Shown here: positions 22,401 through 35,700 of the stretch, piece after piece
How the letters are laid out: each line of letters starts with the position of its first letter
Numbering within the stretch: position 1 is the first letter of the stretch
DNA from: Mesocentrotus franciscanus
Taxonomy: Eukaryota; Echinodermata; Echinoidea; Camarodonta; Strongylocentrotidae
Direction of reading: 5' to 3'
Assembly: GCA_037976565.1 (NCBI GenBank)
Contig: CP137666.1
Span: 6,904,597-6,968,596 of the forward strand
Length of the DNA: 64,000 bases
Program-made: the position numbers and the translations under genes
The notes under the pieces: generated by a model
What the model was told of the DNA's origin: nothing
The model's database searches: none
The model's input: the letters and a program-made list of their open reading frames with translations, nothing else

Positions 22401-22493
22401 ATGGCGTACACGTTAGCTGACTACGAGACCGTTTCCCGGAAAAAAGTAGGCTCAGATATCTGGAAACCCTGGAAATTTTCACTAACGAAACTT
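22401..22493 (+). CDS. Possible first coding exon, 31 codons, unidentified
   Basis: ATG in AAAATGGCG context opens MAYTLADYETVSRKKVGSDI and ends SLTKL at a perfect donor CTT|GTAAGT, phase 0. The preceding 200 bases are less AT-rich and include TTACGTCA at 22381, a CRE-like half-palindrome, as expected for a promoter. I do not recognise the protein and found no second exon before the next gene at 26800. It may be an orphan or start a gene whose other exons are short. Confidence 0.3.
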
Positions 22494-24217
22494 GTAAGTT
22501 CCATTAGTTCATTATTTGTTGAAATTATTGCCCCATCTAATTATTTATAAAGGCATTTGACAGTATCCTACAGCAGGATCTGAAAAATGTTGGGTTAATG
22601 TGCAGTGTACAGTGTTGCCTCTTTTATTACACAGCCGGGATAGCGTTGCAGCTATGTGTGCGTGAAATTAGGCCACTCCAATCACACGCACCCTTAACAC
22701 CAACACAAATTGCAATATGTGGGAACACTAGCAGTCTACATACAACATACTCAAATTCACAAAAATCACTGTGTACGGGGTACAAACAATTACCAGACAT
22801 TGAGTATTAAATTAGATTGAGCTTAAGAAACAGTCTTTACTTTACATGACATATTTCACATCACTCACATATAAGAAAATAAAGAAATCTCATTACGTAC
22901 CGGCTTTCATGAAGCACACAGCTCAATTGGATGACGTTATAAATTGAGCATGTTATGCAATATTTCATTATTGCATGCATGCAGCGAGTGTTCGTAATCC
23001 CTCTAGCGACTTGAAAAGGGAACTATTCACCCTCGGCTATTATATTCACCTCCAAGTTATTGTCTTACTTGTTCCTCTGATTCCAAATTATTAATTTCGA
23101 ATGAATTAAGTATTTTTTTTTGTCTTTACACGAGAAGACCTGTAAAAGAAAGCATACACGATTTCATTTTGTGTGTTGGAAGCTTACATTATATTTCCTG
23201 TTTCATAATTTCTCCAATCTCCTCCATCTCTTTTAAATTTTCATCCCTCCCCCACCCTTATCCAACAACTACATGTTTTGGGGATAGAATGGGAAACAAT
23301 TGGAGAATGAGAGAGAAGAGAAGCAGGGGTGCTGGTGAGGCCAGCTCTCTCTCTCTCTCTCTCTCCCCCTCGCTCTCTCTCTCTCTCTCTATCTATCTTT
23401 CTCTCTCTCCCTCTTTCTATCAGGCTCTCTATAATGTATATTACATTCTCTCTTCTCTTCTCTTGAATAGTAGAGTGAAAGTTTGATTTGATATTTAACT
23501 GGATTTTCCTTTTTGTCCTAATGGTTTAAGTAAAATCCAGATTTCAGATCAGATCGACAGTAAGATGCACCGAGATAACTCCGTTCGATTCACGTTTCAG
23601 ATTGGCAGTAACCACACCTACATGACGTCATAGTACTGGCCCCGTTTTACGCATTAATTGGTCGATATCGGGGAGGGGGGTGGCAGGCAAACGGGACAAG
23701 GGCCACTGGCCAAATCTGCCGTACATTTGACAGACACCAGAGTACCCCCGGCGTAAGCAGAGAAACGCCCCCTTTTATGTTGGTTCTTTTATTTTATTAG
23801 ATTCATCTTATTTAATCATATCATTTAATCCATCTATTTTTTGTGGAAGGGGGAAAGGAGCTGGTGTTGAGTACTTTTCCTTTTTAGTGTTCATCTGTCA
23901 TACAACAGAAATTCCTTTTCCATTGGTTTAACAATAACAAAGATCATGCTTGTCACAGCAGAATTATACATAACAAAGAAGTGTACATTGACAAATATAC
24001 ATTATTTGATCATTTTGATCTGCCATGATTTGTTCTCTCTTTTTTGTTTGTTGTTGTTGTTATCTTAATGGTTTTGTTTCTTTATTGGTCATGTTTGTAG
24101 CCTAGATTGATGTTTTTTGTCTTCATTGAGTTCAAAAATCTTGTCAGTGACTTATTATATACCTGGAAAGACCATTACTACAAAATGGAGATCCAAAAAC
24201 AAGAAAATCATATGCCC
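22494..24217. other. Intergenic, with a CT microsatellite at 23345-23412
   Basis: Contains a pyrimidine run of CTCTCT units interrupted by CCCCCTCG and CTATCTTT, giving spurious open frames rich in Ser and Leu. Otherwise nothing recognised. Confidence 0.5.
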
Positions 24218-24697
24218 TGATAAGAGAAATCATATTATAAGAAATCTTCGCCAAAAGTAAGAAGGTTTGAACATATAAGATTTCATTGTTTAAATGTTAG
24301 TGATTTGTTGTTGCATGCATGGGCCTGTTCCTTCTTCAGCAAATCCACATATATTGTACTTTACTTGTGCTCTTCTTTTTTTTGCGAAAATAGTGGAAAT
24401 GTTCATCTCTCATGTTTAGTAGTCCTGCGAATGAAATAATTTAATCCGCGTTTTTAATGATAAGAGAAATCATATTATAAGAAATCTTCGCCAAAAGTAA
24501 GAAGGTTTGAAAATATAAGATTTCATTGTTTAAATGTTAGTGATTTGTTGTTGCATGCATGGGCCTGTTCCTTCTTCAACAAATCCACATATATTGTACT
24601 TTACTTGTGCTCTTCTTTTTTTTGCGAAAATAGTGGAAATGTTCATCTCTCATGTTTAGTAGTCCTGCGAATGAAATAATTTAATCCGCGTTTTTAA
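24218..24697. repeat. Recent 240-bp tandem duplication
   Basis: 24218-24457 and 24458-24697 are the same sequence with only about two to three differences (for example 'gaacatataa' against 'gaaaatataa', and 'cttcagcaa' against 'cttcaacaa'). The offset is exactly 240 bases. Non-coding. The identity implies a very young duplication or a duplicated assembly segment. Confidence 0.9.
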
Positions 24698-26748
24698 TGA
24701 ATCCAGCAAATTAACGAGTGCTTTGGTCAGTTGGTGGAAAAGTCATACAAATAAAATTATAAGTTAGTTTCTTCACTAATAAACATGTACTTGAGTAAAA
24801 AAAAAAGTATGTCGTGGCCAATAAAGTTGGAATAATTTTTTTCTTACATCTATTTAATGAAATGATTGTGACAATACGGTTTATTCTTGATAAATAGAGT
24901 TTATAACTTATCGGAAATTTAGTGAAATTCTCTACCACTCTTCAGATTGATCAATAAAGTTCTGAGAAGATATAAACTTCATCTATGAAGAATTGTCACA
25001 ATCATTCCATGAAAAGAGGTAAGGAAAACTGTTCCGACTTAATGGGCAACAGTGTAAGTCATATGCTATTGTGTGACGTCATAATAATCTGATTGACGAC
25101 GCCGTGTTGTGCCCAAAACAATTAGGCGAAACCAAATAAAAAATAATTCGAGATTTTTAGATAAGTTTTGCTTATAAGAACGGTAAATAATAACTACCGG
25201 TCCGCACCTTTGGTAATCATCGTATCTATCTCTTAGTACCAACATATACCAGGATGATCCGAATGAATTGAAACACACCTCAAATCTTAAAGTCAAACAT
25301 GACTACATGCAGGCACCATGCTCAAAATAATTAACCAATTCACGTGTAACGATACACTCTACAAACTTAAATAAAATGTTAAATCTCTATTAAGGGCCGA
25401 GAAGTGATTTTTTTTTCTGAAAATGTCAGATGAACACTTTGTACATGCTAGATTCAACCTTTATAGTGTTCGATCCACGATGTCCAAAGTTTTAATCTAC
25501 CATTACTACAAAAAGTAGTCACTCCTCGGCCCTATTAAAAGTTGTTTTAACATTTTAGTTTTAGGGTGTACCCGTTACAAATCCCTGCTTCAAATGTTAA
25601 GGCCCAATCTCGGAAAATGGTCATGACAATCGAATACAACTATTATGACATCACTTAGTCAGAAGTGTGTCATCTTATTATGTACAACTATCTTAAAAAT
25701 CATGAAAACTATCTGTCCGCTTCTTTTAAAATGATGAACAAAGTAATATTATATGGAAATATGCATGCATCATGTATAAAAAGTGAAAAATTGTTAAACA
25801 TTCTCGTTACTCCTTCACATTTCATAGTGATTCACATAAAGTGAGTCCTATTATCAAATTGAATGATCATGTGTGTCTTTGTTACCAATCGTGAATTGAT
25901 CAAAGTGTGATAAAACTTTTTTTCCTTCATATCTTCCAACATTTTATTCATATACTTTCTAAAGAAAACATATTCATACGTGACATTCCATATTCCTACC
26001 TACTCGTATAACAGCATCATGTAGCCCCCCCCCCCGGCTTCTAACGACTCAAGCTTTCATGTTTTTGTTTTCGTTTTTTCGTATTTAAGCTGTCACATTT
26101 TATGTAAATCCGTTATATTATATATAATCATTGTTGTTTCAATATTTGATTTGATTTTCAATAAATGCGGAAACGTCTGCTAAGAAAAAAAAGAAGTTCC
26201 GATATTACTATACTACGAATTTGTATAACTTTTAACCGCTTTGTACAGGTATGATGAGAAAAGTCTACTTCTCAGGAATGAATATAATTAAACACCAGAC
26301 AAAGCCTCCTCTGTATAAAATTCTGTTTTACCCATTTATTTCACCCACCACACGCCTTTTACAGCCTCCATCCTCAATATGAATTTATTCGATGCCACAT
26401 CATCCCCGACCCCCCCAAAAAAAAAAAATTATAATTTGGCAGTTGACTTTGGGAGAACAGATCATTACCGAGACTACGGATTATGTTATAGGAACTTGTC
26501 CCGTTTTTATCTTAAATTAAACTATTCTATACCTTTAAATACAGGCATCTAATTTTCTAATACAGAGGAAATCTGTACCAGGCTGTAAGATCACTAAACT
26601 TTGATTGATATGATTAACTATTACACAATCCACCCAGATTATAGAGATACGACCTACAACTGCTTTAGATGAAATCGCAGGCCCAACCCTTGAAAAACTT
26701 TGAGGGGCGTAAGGTTTCACAATCAGGATCCGAAGAGGGGTGTCAATC
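24698..26748. other. Upstream region of the DSL-EGF-ZP gene
   Basis: Two kilobases of AT-rich sequence with no recognised exon. It contains a single CRE TGACGTCA at 25074-25081, the small MITE at 25388-25537, and short A/C homopolymers near 26025 and 26412. Confidence 0.45.
25388..25537. mobile_element. Small MITE with GGGCCGAG termini
   Basis: TATTAAGGGCCGAGAAGTGA at the left is inverted at the right as TCACTCCTCGGCCCTATTAA. About 150 bases, non-coding, with TTAA at or beside both boundaries. Confidence 0.7.
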
Positions 26749-26756
26749 TATATATA
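26749..26756 (+). promoter_or_regulatory. TATA box of the DSL-EGF-ZP gene
   Basis: TATATATA 44 bases before the ATG. A start site about 30 bases downstream would leave a 5' UTR of only about 20 bases ahead of ACGCCATGG. The position relative to a signal-peptide start codon makes it credible. Confidence 0.55.
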
Positions 26757-26799
26757 CACCCATGACTGGAGTCTGGTAGGCATTCCAAATCAAGACGCC

Positions 26800-29700
26800 A
26801 TGGAGTTAAAACGTGGATTCGTGCTCCCGCTCCTGATTCTTACGTCAGTGGTAAGTTGATGATGATGATGCAGAGAGGCTCAGAGTATATGGTGTTTTCT
26901 AGCATATGAATGGTTTTCAACCTTGATATGGGAAAACTGAATCTAAGTTTTTGAACAACATGTAAACAAAAAATCAGTAACTTATTTCGGTTTTACGACT
27001 TCATTTCACCACCTGCAACCATGTACAATCACCCAAGACCTGTCCCACGACTTTTCCCAGACTTATAGACTACAAGTCACGGGCTAGTGGCAGCATAGTC
27101 AGAAGTTGTGCAGATCCAGATTTGACATAAGAGTAAAACTCAATTTGAAAATAGTTCAAAACAGTCAATCTTACCGAATATTTATGTCTGTTTATTTTGT
27201 TGAAGGTCGTAAAGGATGTATCGGCAACAGGAACGTTCACATTAGAGCTGCAAAATTACTTGGGAGATTTCAGGGACTTCAGCTATGATTGCTGCGACGA
27301 GGCGGCCATCGGCTGCGGTGGCTGCGACATCGGATTTACGATCTGCCTCGATAACTTCCCAAGGTATGTTGCGTAGTGCGATGACGGGATCGTGGTGATA
27401 AGAGTGACAGTGTGATGACGGTTTAACCATTTATGTGTCACGTTAGCCATTTGGCACATCGCTGGTTTACCATGACTGCCGATCGGCACAAATATTATTA
27501 TGCAATAATTTAGCATTAACCCTGTGACTGTGCTTTGATTGCGTGTTAAAAAACATTATGTACAAAATTTAAAAATCGAGGAAATAAATTAGAATAGTAT
27601 AATGAAATTATATAATGAAATAATAATTAGCTTAATATTTCCTTTTAGAACACTATAGATAGAAACAGTGGTAGTTTATGTGCTGCACATGAAAAGTTAA
27701 ACCAAGTGAACACGATACGTCGTTCTGACTGCGATCCGATTTTTGAAGATCTGGAGCATTACATAATGAAAAAAGTAAAAAATGTAAAAGTCTTTCTGGT
27801 AAGGGGTCAATACGGTCATATGAATATAGGATTTCCCGGCGAAATTCGCGAGTTTGTCATTCGAATTCATTTACTTTGCATTTAAGTTAGCGAAGATCGA
27901 CTTTGCCATGCCAATTATCATTCAATTTTCCCGTTTTTGTATTTAATTTAGGATTTTGGTCGAAGGGTTTCGTAGATCTGTCATTTAATTTAGAAACTGC
28001 TTAACTAGCATTCAAATTAATCGTCACTTGTCGAGGCGTCATTTTTATCATTTATAATTCAGGAGTGGCCAACCTTTTCAAGCTAGCGGGCCACAGCTAA
28101 CGATTGGCATAACTTGGAGGGCCGGCCGTAGGTAGTCTCCCCCCCCCAAAAAAAAAAACACACACACACACTCATGCAATACGTGTACACACCTGCAATT
28201 TTGCCAACATAATTTCTCGAATCACAACATTTGTGTATTTACAAACCCTACTGCGTGCGGAAATTACAAACTGAAATTAACACGGCGAGTGATGACTGTG
28301 ATGATAACGTCGTTACCTGATGTAATGTAATGAGACAGAATTTGAGGAGTTATGTATCAACCACGTATGACGTAACGAGTCAATATGTTGTGAATGATGA
28401 AAACAAATTATGGAAATAGAGATAGCTGTGTGTAAATGTTTTACCCTAATTCATCGCTGCTATGCGGGCCGCATTTCATTTATGAGCTATTTTTATGATT
28501 ATTTTTTCAATGCTCCGCGGGCCGCAGGTTGGCCACACATGATTTATATTAACACCTGTCATTCGTATTCGAAATTTGTTTATTCAAGTTAGGAATGTTA
28601 GGGGAAGAAATGCAACACACGTTTACAGTAAAAATACAGTAAAAAAAATTAAAATAATGCAATTAAAATGCATGATTTGCCATTGGGGTCTATTCTGTTA
28701 TTCCATTTATTCATTTTGAGGACAATGCATATGGGTGTAGTCAGAAAATTTACAAACAGATTGAGACCATCAAGTCCGTAGATGCAAGTCGTTTTTTTTT
28801 CTTCTTCTTAACAATCAAACTTAAATGCTGATGAATATCAAATAAATCTAATAAGTATAAGTGTATAAATGCAAGAAAATAAAATATGATGAAATACGCA
28901 TGAAAAAAAAACAATCTTGAAAGAAAAAGAATGAGCTATAAAAAGTGTGTAATAAACGAGAAATGTATACTGACCATCAATTTAAGTGCACAAAGTGCTA
29001 ATTTGAATGCTACAAATGAATTAGAATGCTAAAAGTACACCGTCGCGATGTCAGAAAATCGTGTTGCGCCAAATCGAATGACCAAAAAAGCGAAAGAAGC
29101 ACATTGTTCATAATTTGAATGAAACATACATAGATTCTAACGAAAACTTCATAGATTTGAAAACTAGAAAAAGGAATATAAACCCGAAATATACTTGACA
29201 GCACTAAAACCGTCGAATTTGAACGGTAGACAAATTAATTTTAATGACAAACTCGCGAATTTGGCCGGGAAATCCTATAATAAAACGGGTTTCGCGGTGT
29301 ACTATAGCTGTAAGCCTCTCACTGTTAGGAAAAGGCCCCAAATGGTTGCAAATAGTAGGCCAATAGTGACTTCAGAACAGTCGCAAGATTGTCCCCGATT
29401 TGAGCCCGATTTTGTCCTTTTCTCCGACTGAAAGGCCTGCAATGAGCCAAAAATAAATATTTTCCCATTCATTTCTACCTTCGTGAATGGACCATTGTGA
29501 ACGTTAGGAAGGGAATTTTAACACGTTCACATTTTCATATAATTATATCAGGCCCCGCGGATTAGGCGCGGAACGTTTTTCAAAGTGGGGGGCTAAATTA
29601 TTTACGATTAGGTAGAACGGAGTGTAAATTGGCGCACGGTCCAGAGCCCCCGGAAGCTCAGGGGTTTTAGTCATTTAATTATGGTCAGGTGAGCATACTT

Positions 29701-32700
29701 TAATACCTTATTTGTGACACTGGCAGGTCACTATATTTTTGTTTAATGACGTAAATCATGGTCTGAAGTAATATTTCATTCAAATGAAATTGAATTAGAA
29801 AAGATTAGAAAATTAAACGTTGACCCTTAATTTATATGAGTAGCCTACATTTTATAGGTGAAAAATAATTTTCTGTTCAAAATATAATACAAGCGAGCAC
29901 CGTATCATCTCTTCCTCTCACATATTTCTAAAGTTTGTGGCAGATTTGTTTTGTAGAGCAATATAATTATAAAGGAAAGGGTAGCGCTAAGTTTTTGCGT
30001 CCCGGACTCGTCAAAAACGAAATCTCACGCACAATTTTGCAAAAGCAGTGAGTAATTGCGTCCCGCAGGACGCAACAACAATTCCCAGGTTGGTTTCCGG
30101 AAGCTGGTGGAGAATCATTTTCGCATCGTACATGTATACTGAGTATAATTTCAATGATTTACACATCTATCCAATTTGTCTTATAGTGTAATTGTAGCGA
30201 CCCATCTGTGACACTAATAAACGATGTGCATGAGACTAATTTTGTTCGATACAATTTGCATATATTATGCGCAGATTGAAGAAAAAAAATCAAAATCAAA
30301 ATTTTGACCGACAGTCGTCTTCTGCGCCCGAGCCACGCCGTTCAGCGGGCTCTGTATAATTAGTATTAATTTCATTTTGTTCCAAAATCGGATCGTAGCC
30401 GGATCGTAGCGTCTAAGTCGATAGCATTTGGGTGACAATGACAATGGTCTTTTTCTTTCTTAAACGGCTCCTTCAGGTGCATGGAAGAAATACACTGAAA
30501 AGAAACAAATTTATTTAACAGCAATAAACGAAAACCATGAAAGTACAAAAATAATCCTTCGCAGCAAACTACAAACAAGTGAAATTATTGTGCTCTTTTG
30601 ATGGTAACAATAATTGGTTAAAAGGACATGGGGAAAAAGGTTATGAAAATTGTTATCAAGAGGTGATGACAAAATGATAGGGCAATTAAAGGAAAACAAT
30701 GCAATCCAAGAAATTAAGACATTCAAACATTTATTTCAAATGTATTTTGCTGATCACAGCAGATTATACAGAATCACTGTAATATACAGGCGATAAAATG
30801 TCATTGTCTTATTTAACTATTTAATCGTTCCAGGAACCGACAATCCAGAAATAATCAAAGGAGAAATATGAAATGCGATTTATATTAATACTCAAAAGAA
30901 TTCTATATTATTTAAGGTCATCTTCATTCTTTAATTATGATACTATGCTTGAAACCCCATCTGGATTGCTTATTTTATTTGAATAAGATATAATCGGCCG
31001 CAATGCGTCCTAATAAATCCTAAGATTTTGCTTCAGACCATCACACACAACTGCATAATATGATGCTGAAGCAGTATCTTGGACAAAGAAAAAAAGAAAA
31101 TCTTGAAGATAATCCCTGATAATGTATCAATTACAATATAGGGGTACATTATTACTACCAATGTCTAAAATTTGAATGTTTTGCTGTAAGGTTACCCTTT
31201 TTAGGTGCACATTTTCTCCAGAAAGTGCCCTTTTTGTTAATGCCCCCCCCCCCCCACTTTGAAAGACGCTCCGCATATACTCTAGTTAGTTGGATGAATC
31301 CCATTGATAAGTTTCCAACAAGACTGTCGAAAGTCCTTGTTTACCGCAATATAAACGAAGAAATTGCTCGTAAAGTTGACGCCACGCAAGGAGTAGCCGA
31401 AAAATACTCCCCATTCTCCAACGGGTGACTGTTGCAGGGATATGAACCTTTCTGGAGGAAGATTTTCCAGGAAGGCTGATGGTAACAAGGTGATGATGTA
31501 GATGATGGTGGCCAAGAGCAACATCTTTGTCATGACGTCGTGTTTCTTTGGTGCATGTGAAAGAGGCTGATTCTGTCCTCTTGTGTCAGGTACAGGCCGG
31601 TCTGATTCTGTGTTAGCACCATGTCCGGCACCAAAATCTAGGATGTCCGATGGTTGCTGGTGGATATGAGACTGCGTGCAGGTTTTGTTCAACACTACAT
31701 TTGAGTACGAACCTTGGTGTTGTTGTATTCTTCTGCTCTGGGCTTCTTCACAGATTTCTTGCAATGAATGGTCTTGTGGCTCCCTGTTAGCATATGCTTC
31801 ATTTGGTTCAGATTTGCCATCTTGAAGACTACCTTTTACACTGACCCCTGCCATGGCTTCGACCCTTGATGAAACGGTGTTGATCGGTTCTTCAGGAGTC
31901 TGCCAATTTGGCAAACCTGCAGACGAGGTATGCTGAGCAGCCATCACGCGACGGTGTTGCCTCATGGTCATCCAGATCCTTAAGTAGCACCACAAGCTGG
32001 TGGCCCCACAGAAGAACAACAGGCTCATCATCACATTGCCTAGTATCCTTAACCACGCCATACCGTCGTATATGCATAACCTTATAGAAATACTTTTAGC
32101 AACTGCTTTAGTGTTCACAGCATAGTGGATATTTGTAACATAGCTTATGATCATGATAATAACAGACGCATATATGGCTCGCTTCTTAGATTTATTCCAC
32201 TTGAACGGATGGCAAATTGCGTAGTAACGATCAATGGCAATCAATGTAGTGATGATGGTCTCCACACAGACAGATGAACGACCAGTAAACCAAATTGCAG
32301 AACAGAAATGATCACTCCGTGAATCAGGAACGAGTAGCCATCCGATTTGGACCAGGTACATCAAACAAGAACTGATATCGGATACGGCAAGTGTCATCAC
32401 CAAAATGTCTGTGGATATCTTCCTTCGGCGTTTGCCGAACACCAACAAAATGAAGAAATTACTCGGAAGACCTGTCATACAGATTATCAAAATCCAGATG
32501 ATATTAACAACAAGTAGCGGGCTCATGGTTCAGCTTCTAGTGCTTATCGATCGAAAGAAATCGATGAAATGTTGATAAAATTTGAAAAGGTTGTCCTGTT
32601 ATGGCAACCATCCTGGCTGTGATTTCATAAGCGCTGATCTCTGCATCACAATTGCTACTTAATTTTTAATCGTAGATGGACATTATTTCAGCCAGAAGCC

Positions 32701-35700
32701 TCGATAACTATCACCATGATTCGTTATTACAATAAAAATCAAGTCAAAGTGTCTCTGGTTGATATTACTCCAACGTCTGAAATGAAAATAATCCAGAGAT
32801 GAGAGAGTAATGAAAGTTTGATAAGCTCACAGGCTTTTCGGAGCAGATGTTCATAACTTATAAACGTATTTCATCTCCGAATATGCCCTTCCATTGAATA
32901 TATTAAACGTTACGTAAATAAAACACAGTCGGTCACCCTCGTTTTATCTCATTCTACGAACAGTATATCTCGTATAGTGTTCTCTCCAAAACTGATATCC
33001 ACAACAAATATAAGAGTAAGATGGCATTCAATTGCCATGTTTCATTTATGTACATAAAATTCAATTCATTAAAAGCTGGCTAGTCCAAGAAGATCAATAC
33101 ATCCTCGATGATCTAGTAGCAAATGACAATCATAATAACAGTATTCAGTTCTTGTATAGCACATAATCATGATAATAACACCTTTTTACCATGGCCCTAT
33201 ATCTGGCAACAGTTAGCAGCGAACAGTGCATTTCAAGGAAAAATCCTACCAGGCACCCATTTAACTCACCTCGGTCGAATGGGGCAGCTCAAGAACATTG
33301 TCATTCAAAAGGACTTTCTGTGATATGATTCAAATCCCGAACCTTGTGATCCGCAGTCCGGTGACTTATCCACTAGACCTCAACATCTCCAAATAAGAAG
33401 GCTGTTCATTATGCGAGAGCCTAGCCGAACATTTCACGATCACACATGGTGAACTCGAAAGAAGAAGAAGTCATCATTTTAAAATCTATGTATCTTTTTT
33501 TCATGGAGTTCGAGAGCGAATCAACACGGAACCATAAATCCACTTTGTTTGTCAGAACTGTGATGTGGTAATCTTAAAATGTTTGTCCTGCAGTTCAAAC
33601 ATCATGAAACGTACCACAAATTCTGGAGGCACATGCAATTTTTGGCCATGTATCATTCAATTTGTATCCAACGTTTGCGTCAGCAAGCTGAGACTTTCCG
33701 CAGATTTTCCCCTAGACGGCGCAGGCAAATATTTGCTTAAAAATTGCCAGACCGTGATCTTAGTCCCACTGACGTTGCCTTTGTATCTTCAAAGCATACA
33801 TTGTTCAATCAATAATGTCACTTTCCGAGACAATTTTTTTTATATTTCCTTAGTGCTTCTTACAAAAATCCCCCAAAGACACCCAGACTTTAAACCTTGT
33901 AACAAAAAGATCAGCCGTGAACGTTTGAATCGTTGCTGAAAACTTGATTATGACTTTGGGAATTTGCACAAAACGATGAGTTGCGAGCACACACAAGGTT
34001 TCTGAAATTTCGCACAGTATCGGCCAAGAAATTCGACGTCACAATTGAATCATTAATAACAGATGATGTTTAAAGATGGTACTAAGTGCAATACTTTTAT
34101 ATTAGTTATAGCCTCTCATTTGTGTTGACTCTAGCGTATCATTTAAAGTTCCAATTTTAGGTTTGCAATGAAGATTATAAAAGATGGTGTAATGTAGAAC
34201 ATGTATGTAAACTCCTGTTGTCCCCTTAAATTGTTTTTTTTTTTTTTGGGGGTGATCTCAGTATGAACATCTTGATACAGAATCTGTGTCCCTCACCGTA
34301 CTTGAATATATTTTTGATTAAATTAATATGACTTTCGTTTTATTATAACGGCTATACATGTGTTTATTTTTTGTGTTCAATGGACCCCATGGATGAAAAG
34401 TGGTATTTTGTTAATGCCACTGAAATGGGCTGTCCGCCATATTTATATATATTTATGATTTACCACTTACATTCTAACTTTGTATGAAACTAAATAAACG
34501 AACTAATAATGTATTATAATTTTTTTGTGTTAATTCGTGAGACAGGACCTACTAAGTACTAAGAGAAAAAAGTAGCAATTTTACTTTATCGTTTGTTTTT
34601 TGGAGGGGGCGCCCTGCAAAAAAAAATTATTTAGGTAAATACATAATATCGATCGCCCAATGAATCCTTATTTTTTCCTGATGTTACACAGCTCTGGACC
34701 ATGTGCTTATATGGATGTTTATACGGGGCTGGTTGGAGAAGACATGTCCGCTATAAATTTCAGCTCCCTGGTCGGCAACACGACTAATCCTATCCTTTCA
34801 ACCTTCAACACATGGCCGGTAAGTTCAAGTCCAAATAGGACACAATTTTGAATAATCTTGATCATAATTATGAACAAACGTTATGCTGATACTGATAAAC
34901 GTTTGTAGAGATTTTTGTACTAATATTTCAGGTGTTTTGCATAAAGTCATCAAGTTAAAAATTGGGATTCAATCACTATTCCAAACATATAGAACAAACT
35001 TTCCGGTTTATTAAAATGTTTTTGCCCTAATTTCAATGGAGGTGATGGGGATCTTATTAAATCCCATTATCGATTAAATTTATTAAAACATCTGTTAAGA
35101 ATGACTTTGATTTTACTTCTACGATTCGTTATTCAAGTATAGATAATTCGAGCAACCATGAAAAATTAATCGCATCTGTGAACAGTCATAATGGTTTAAC
35201 AGTTTAACATATATATAGACCACGATGAAAAAGACCTTAAAATATCAACCTAATGTACTTTCAATAGCCCTGTTCATCACCTATTTAAATGTGCCTTAAT
35301 TACAATGACACAGTACGTAATCCAAACATAGGTTCTATTAGGGATATACAACAGTGCATTAAAACTGCCTTGGATTTGATTTATCGAACGCCTTTGCAAT
35401 CGTGTTATAATGTAAACTTTTGGAATAATGATTAAATCGAGAAACCAAACACATTCTCTACTTATGTCTACCACTCTGCTTTCTCACACTGAAGGGTACT
35501 GTGGAACTTCGTATTACGGTCGTGGATGTCGACGATGACGGTACGACGTTGGTAGACAGCTACTCCACGATCATCTCTGGCACACCAGATACATCTGTTG
35601 ATGTCGCCAGTGTGGAAACACTATTGTTCGTTGGATCTCGAACATTCTCGAAAACGAGGTACGTTTAAAAAAGTTTCTTTAAAATATTTGAAATGTGTGA

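Noticed and set aside
27364..34691. A missing exon between exons 2 and 3 of the DSL gene
   Set aside because: Exon 2 ends in phase 2 (CCA AG|GTATGT) and exon 3 completes the codon. The joined protein CLDNFPSSGPCAYMD matches the spacing in Delta proteins.
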